Shown: positions 4,497 to 5,696 of the stretch, piece after piece | Numbering within the stretch: the first letter of the stretch is position 1 | Layout of the letters: the number at the start of each line of letters is the position of its first letter | Origin: JACCXJ01 sp052387115 | GTDB lineage: Bacteria; Pseudomonadota; Gammaproteobacteria; JACCXJ01 | Assembly (NCBI GenBank): GCA_052387115.1 | Contig: JBQTJM010000426.1 | Location: 1 to 5,696 of the forward strand | Length of the DNA: 5,696 bases | Direction: 5' to 3' | Made by a program: the position numbers and the translations under genes | Notes under the pieces: model-generated | Database searches by the model: none | Seen by the model: only the letters and a program-made list of their open reading frames with translations | What the model was told of the DNA's origin: nothing

Positions 4497-4507
4497 AAGG
4501 CTCCTTT
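4487..4507 (+). terminator. Small hairpin across the stop codon of the 156-aa protein gene
   Basis: GAG-CCT (4487-4489, 4491-4493, one bulged G) pairs with AGG-CTC (4498-4503) around loop TGAA, followed by CTTT. The stem is short and the T tract weak. It could end the export operon, but the call is marginal. Confidence 0.2.
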
Positions 4508-4518
4508 ACCCATCTCTA

Positions 4519-4560
4519 TAGTGGACCCCGAAATTCGGACCATTGGTTAATTTAAGAAGG
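4519..4560. mobile_element. Possible terminal fragment of an IS3-type element
   Basis: The stretch starting tagtggaccccgaaattcgg has an internal inverted pattern (GGaccCCGAAatTCGGacc) and looks to me like the left terminus of IS3-family elements with TGGACC ends. A scrap of IS3-type orfA lies about 330 bases downstream, which supports the idea. Matching ends and a target duplication cannot be seen. Confidence 0.25.
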
Positions 4561-4645
4561 TTGGCCTTGGAGGGGCTAGCTAAACATCTTTGAAATTTCA
4601 GGACCTAGACACGCTCATGCTCCCTACGAAAGGGCATCGAGACAC

Positions 4646-4699
4646 CCCCTCCCCTGTCCGCGCTTCTTGCGGACGGGGGAGGGACGGGGTGGGGGTTAG
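4646..4699. repeat. C/G-rich hairpin element, left member of an inverted pair
   Basis: CCCTCCCCTGTCCGC (4647-4661) pairs over 15 positions (one G-U) with 4669-4683, around a 7-base loop. A flank acggggtgggggt follows. This is the form of dispersed REP-like repeats (CCCTCCCC...GGGGAGGG followed by GGGTGGGGG) common in proteobacterial intergenic DNA. Confidence 0.7.
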
Positions 4700-4741
4700 A
4701 CGTACACGAGCTGACCAAGCCCTTTCCTGTCCGCAGCGCCT

Positions 4742-4785
4742 TTACCCCCACCCTGACCCTCCCCCGCTGCGCAGGGGAGGGGAAC
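4742..4785. repeat. C/G-rich hairpin element, right member of the inverted pair
   Basis: CCCTCCCC (4757-4764) pairs perfectly with GGGGAGGG (4774-4781). The flank with the hairpin base (4744-4765) is the inverted copy of 4675-4696, identical at 20 of 22 positions. The two elements face each other across about 47 bases, a BIME-like layout that could fold into one large cruciform or RNA structure. Confidence 0.7.
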
Positions 4786-4893
4786 CGGAATCTCGCTCCG
4801 TGCTAAACGGAAAGGGTGGGCGTGACGGGAGACGGGATTCCCCTCAGCAGGGACTTGTAAATTGTTGAGCTCGCTGTACAACATCGCTTGTGC

Positions 4894-4978
4894 AAGAATC
4901 TAACGACCCTGAACGAGCTGGTGGCGGGGTACGGAGGTACATCCGACGCAGATCGGCCAGTGGAAGCGCCAGCTAGCG
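4894..4978 (+). pseudogene. Frameshifted remnant of an IS3-family transposase orfA
   Basis: Bases 4894-4935 translate to KNLTTLNELVAGYG. After a shift of one base, 4937-4978 translate to VHPTQIGQWKRQLA. Joined, they give the typical helix-turn-helix of IS3-family OrfA (...T.NELA..YGVHPTQI.QWK..L). One extra base within ggag (4933-4936) breaks the frame. No start codon and no orfB follow; the sequence ends directly at a large palindrome. It is a dead fragment. Confidence 0.65.
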
Positions 4979-4980
4979 CG

Positions 4981-5073
4981 CGTAGCACGTAGGTTGGGGT
5001 GAGGAACGAACCCCAACGCTTCGGCGTGTGCGTCATGTTGGGGTTCCTTCGTCACCCCAACCTACGTGCTACG
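4981..5073. repeat. 93-bp palindromic repeat of the GTAGGTTGGGGTGAGGAACGAACCCC type
   Basis: Arms 4981-5017 and 5037-5073 are inverted copies, 35 of 37 positions matching, around a 19-base loop. Each arm also contains its own smaller hairpin (GTTGGGGT against ACCCCAAC around 9 bases), so the element can fold as one long stem or as two lobes. The sequence type is a widespread dispersed intergenic repeat in proteobacteria and some other phyla. It interrupts or abuts the IS3 remnant, which suggests arrival by insertion or by deletion of the rest of the IS. Confidence 0.8.
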
Positions 5074-5136
5074 GGCTATCGGGTCTGATCGCACTTGTAA
5101 ACATAATGTGCTGACAGCCGGTCCAATACCCCCGGG

Positions 5137-5696
5137 TCATTCGGTCGCGATCCTCACGCGTCGGTTGACCCCACTCGCCGGGTGTTTCGGATCGAGCAGC
5201 ATGCTTTCTCCTTTGCCAACCGCATCGATCCTCGCCGGATCGATGGGGTATCGACTGGTCAAGAGACGTCTGACCGATCCCGCCCGCCGTTCCGACAGCC
5301 GCTGGTTGTAGGGTTCGCTGCCGACGCTGTCGGTGTGGCCCTCCACGAGAAAGCTGAGACCGCTGAGCTCTCGGGAAGCGAGGGCTTCGGCCACGGGTTT
5401 CAGTTGCTCGAGCGCGCGGGGAGAGAGCTCGTCAGAGTTGAAGGAAAACGTGATCTGCATCGAGATGGCAGCGGGCCTGGTCTGGTCCGCCACGGCGAGC
5501 CCCGCGGGGCGCAGCCGGATGCTGCGCATCTTGAGTGCCGGCTTGGGCTGCAGCAGGTCGATGATCTCATCCTTCGTCGGCGTGCGATCCCCAATATGGA
5601 CTGCATCTCCGAAATCGACCGAATCGTTCCCCGCGAAACAGCTCGACGGGCTCATGGAAGCCATGCCAATGGCCAAAATCGATGCGGCGATGGGTG
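5137..5696 (-). CDS. OmpA-family peptidoglycan-binding protein, N-terminus cut by the window edge
   Basis: The minus-strand frame is open from the right edge to TGA at 5139-5137 and gives about 186 residues. It opens with the hydrophobic end of a signal peptide (PIAASILAIGMASM, likely cleavage at CFA|G), so the true start lies beyond 5696; internal TTG (5676) and ATG codons fall inside the signal and are unlikely starts. The middle has DRTPTKDEIIDLLQP. The C-terminal domain is OmpA/MotB-like: ITFSFNSDELSPRALEQLKP, VEGHTDSVGSEPYNQRLSER, RAGSVRRLL and the final NRRVRIATE. The GHTD aspartate and the arginine before AGSV, which bind diaminopimelate in this family, are both present. It would sit in the periplasm or outer membrane and grip peptidoglycan. 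It converges on the export locus across the repeat region, and a functional link is unproven. Confidence 0.85.
   Translation of the reverse strand, partial: PIAASILAIGMASMSPSSCFAGNDSVDFGDAVHIGDRTPTKDEIIDLLQPKPALKMRSIRLRPAGLAVADQTRPAAISMQITFSFNSDELSPRALEQLKPVAEALASRELSGLSFLVEGHTDSVGSEPYNQRLSERRAGSVRRLLTSRYPIDPARIDAVGKGESMLLDPKHPASGVNRRVRIATE

Larger units (their letters stand above)
4497..5136. other. Gene-free, repeat-rich interval between the export locus and the OmpA gene
   Basis: No open frame here has a convincing ribosome site or a protein-like translation apart from the broken orfA scrap. The interval holds a possible IS end, the inverted pair of C/G-rich elements, the orfA remnant and the 93-bp palindrome. 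Segments 4561-4645, 4790-4893 and 5074-5136 show nothing I can name. The mix of broken mobile and repeat pieces marks this as a rearranged junction. Confidence 0.55.

Noticed and set aside
4590..4868. 92-residue open frame in the repeat region
   Set aside because: It runs through two C/G-rich hairpin elements and has no ribosome site or protein-like character.
1..5696. tRNA, rRNA or riboswitch
   Set aside because: I saw no cloverleaf, conserved rRNA segment or recognisable aptamer core on either strand.

Overview
The window looks like chromosomal DNA from a GC-rich Gram-negative bacterium, most likely an environmental gamma- or betaproteobacterium. This rests on the Sec and lipoprotein signals, a CsgG-like outer-membrane lipoprotein, an OmpA-type peptidoglycan-binding protein, a sigma-54-type promoter and several families of proteobacterial-style palindromic repeats. 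Genus and species cannot be told from the sequence.

Layout. Positions 1-119 are the C-terminus of an ISL3-type transposase, with a candidate IS end near 176. The IS end seems to have cut off a minus-strand gene just after its start codon. Positions 120-470 hold no intact gene: a terminator-like hairpin with an 8-T tract, a palindromic repeat (281-358) and a second hairpin. Position 471-1259 (-) is a secreted head-GIN/DUF2807 beta-solenoid protein. Position 1260-1526 is a regulatory region with a 12-bp palindrome, two dyads 20 bp apart, an IHF-site match and a sigma-54 promoter match, in that order. It drives a 95-aa secreted protein made of two 37-aa repeats (1527-1814). After a gap with two hairpins come a 107-aa secreted protein (2022-2345), a 543-aa lipoprotein with CsgG-like, peptidoglycan-binding-like and DUF4384 regions (2323-3954, overlapping the previous gene by 23 bases), and a 156-aa secreted protein with a Tyr/Gly-rich C-terminal domain and a TTG start (4026-4496). 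Positions 4497-5136 are repeat-rich: an inverted pair of C/G-rich hairpin elements, a frameshifted scrap of IS3-type orfA and a 93-bp palindrome directly behind it. The right edge holds an OmpA-family protein (5137 to edge, -) whose N-terminus lies outside the window.

How the genes may work together. The core (471-4496) reads as a candidate non-canonical curli-like export locus: a CsgG-type outer-membrane pore with extra wall-binding and DUF4384 regions beside three small or medium secreted proteins rich in beta-repeat features. These three share an N-[IV]-x-I-G core motif, with identical spacing through a following G-G in two of them. No recognisable CsgA/B curlin, CsgE, CsgF or CsgD is present. 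The idea that the small proteins are fibre subunits or substrates of the pore is inference from context. The promoter architecture suggests that the repeat protein is switched on by a sigma-54 activator.
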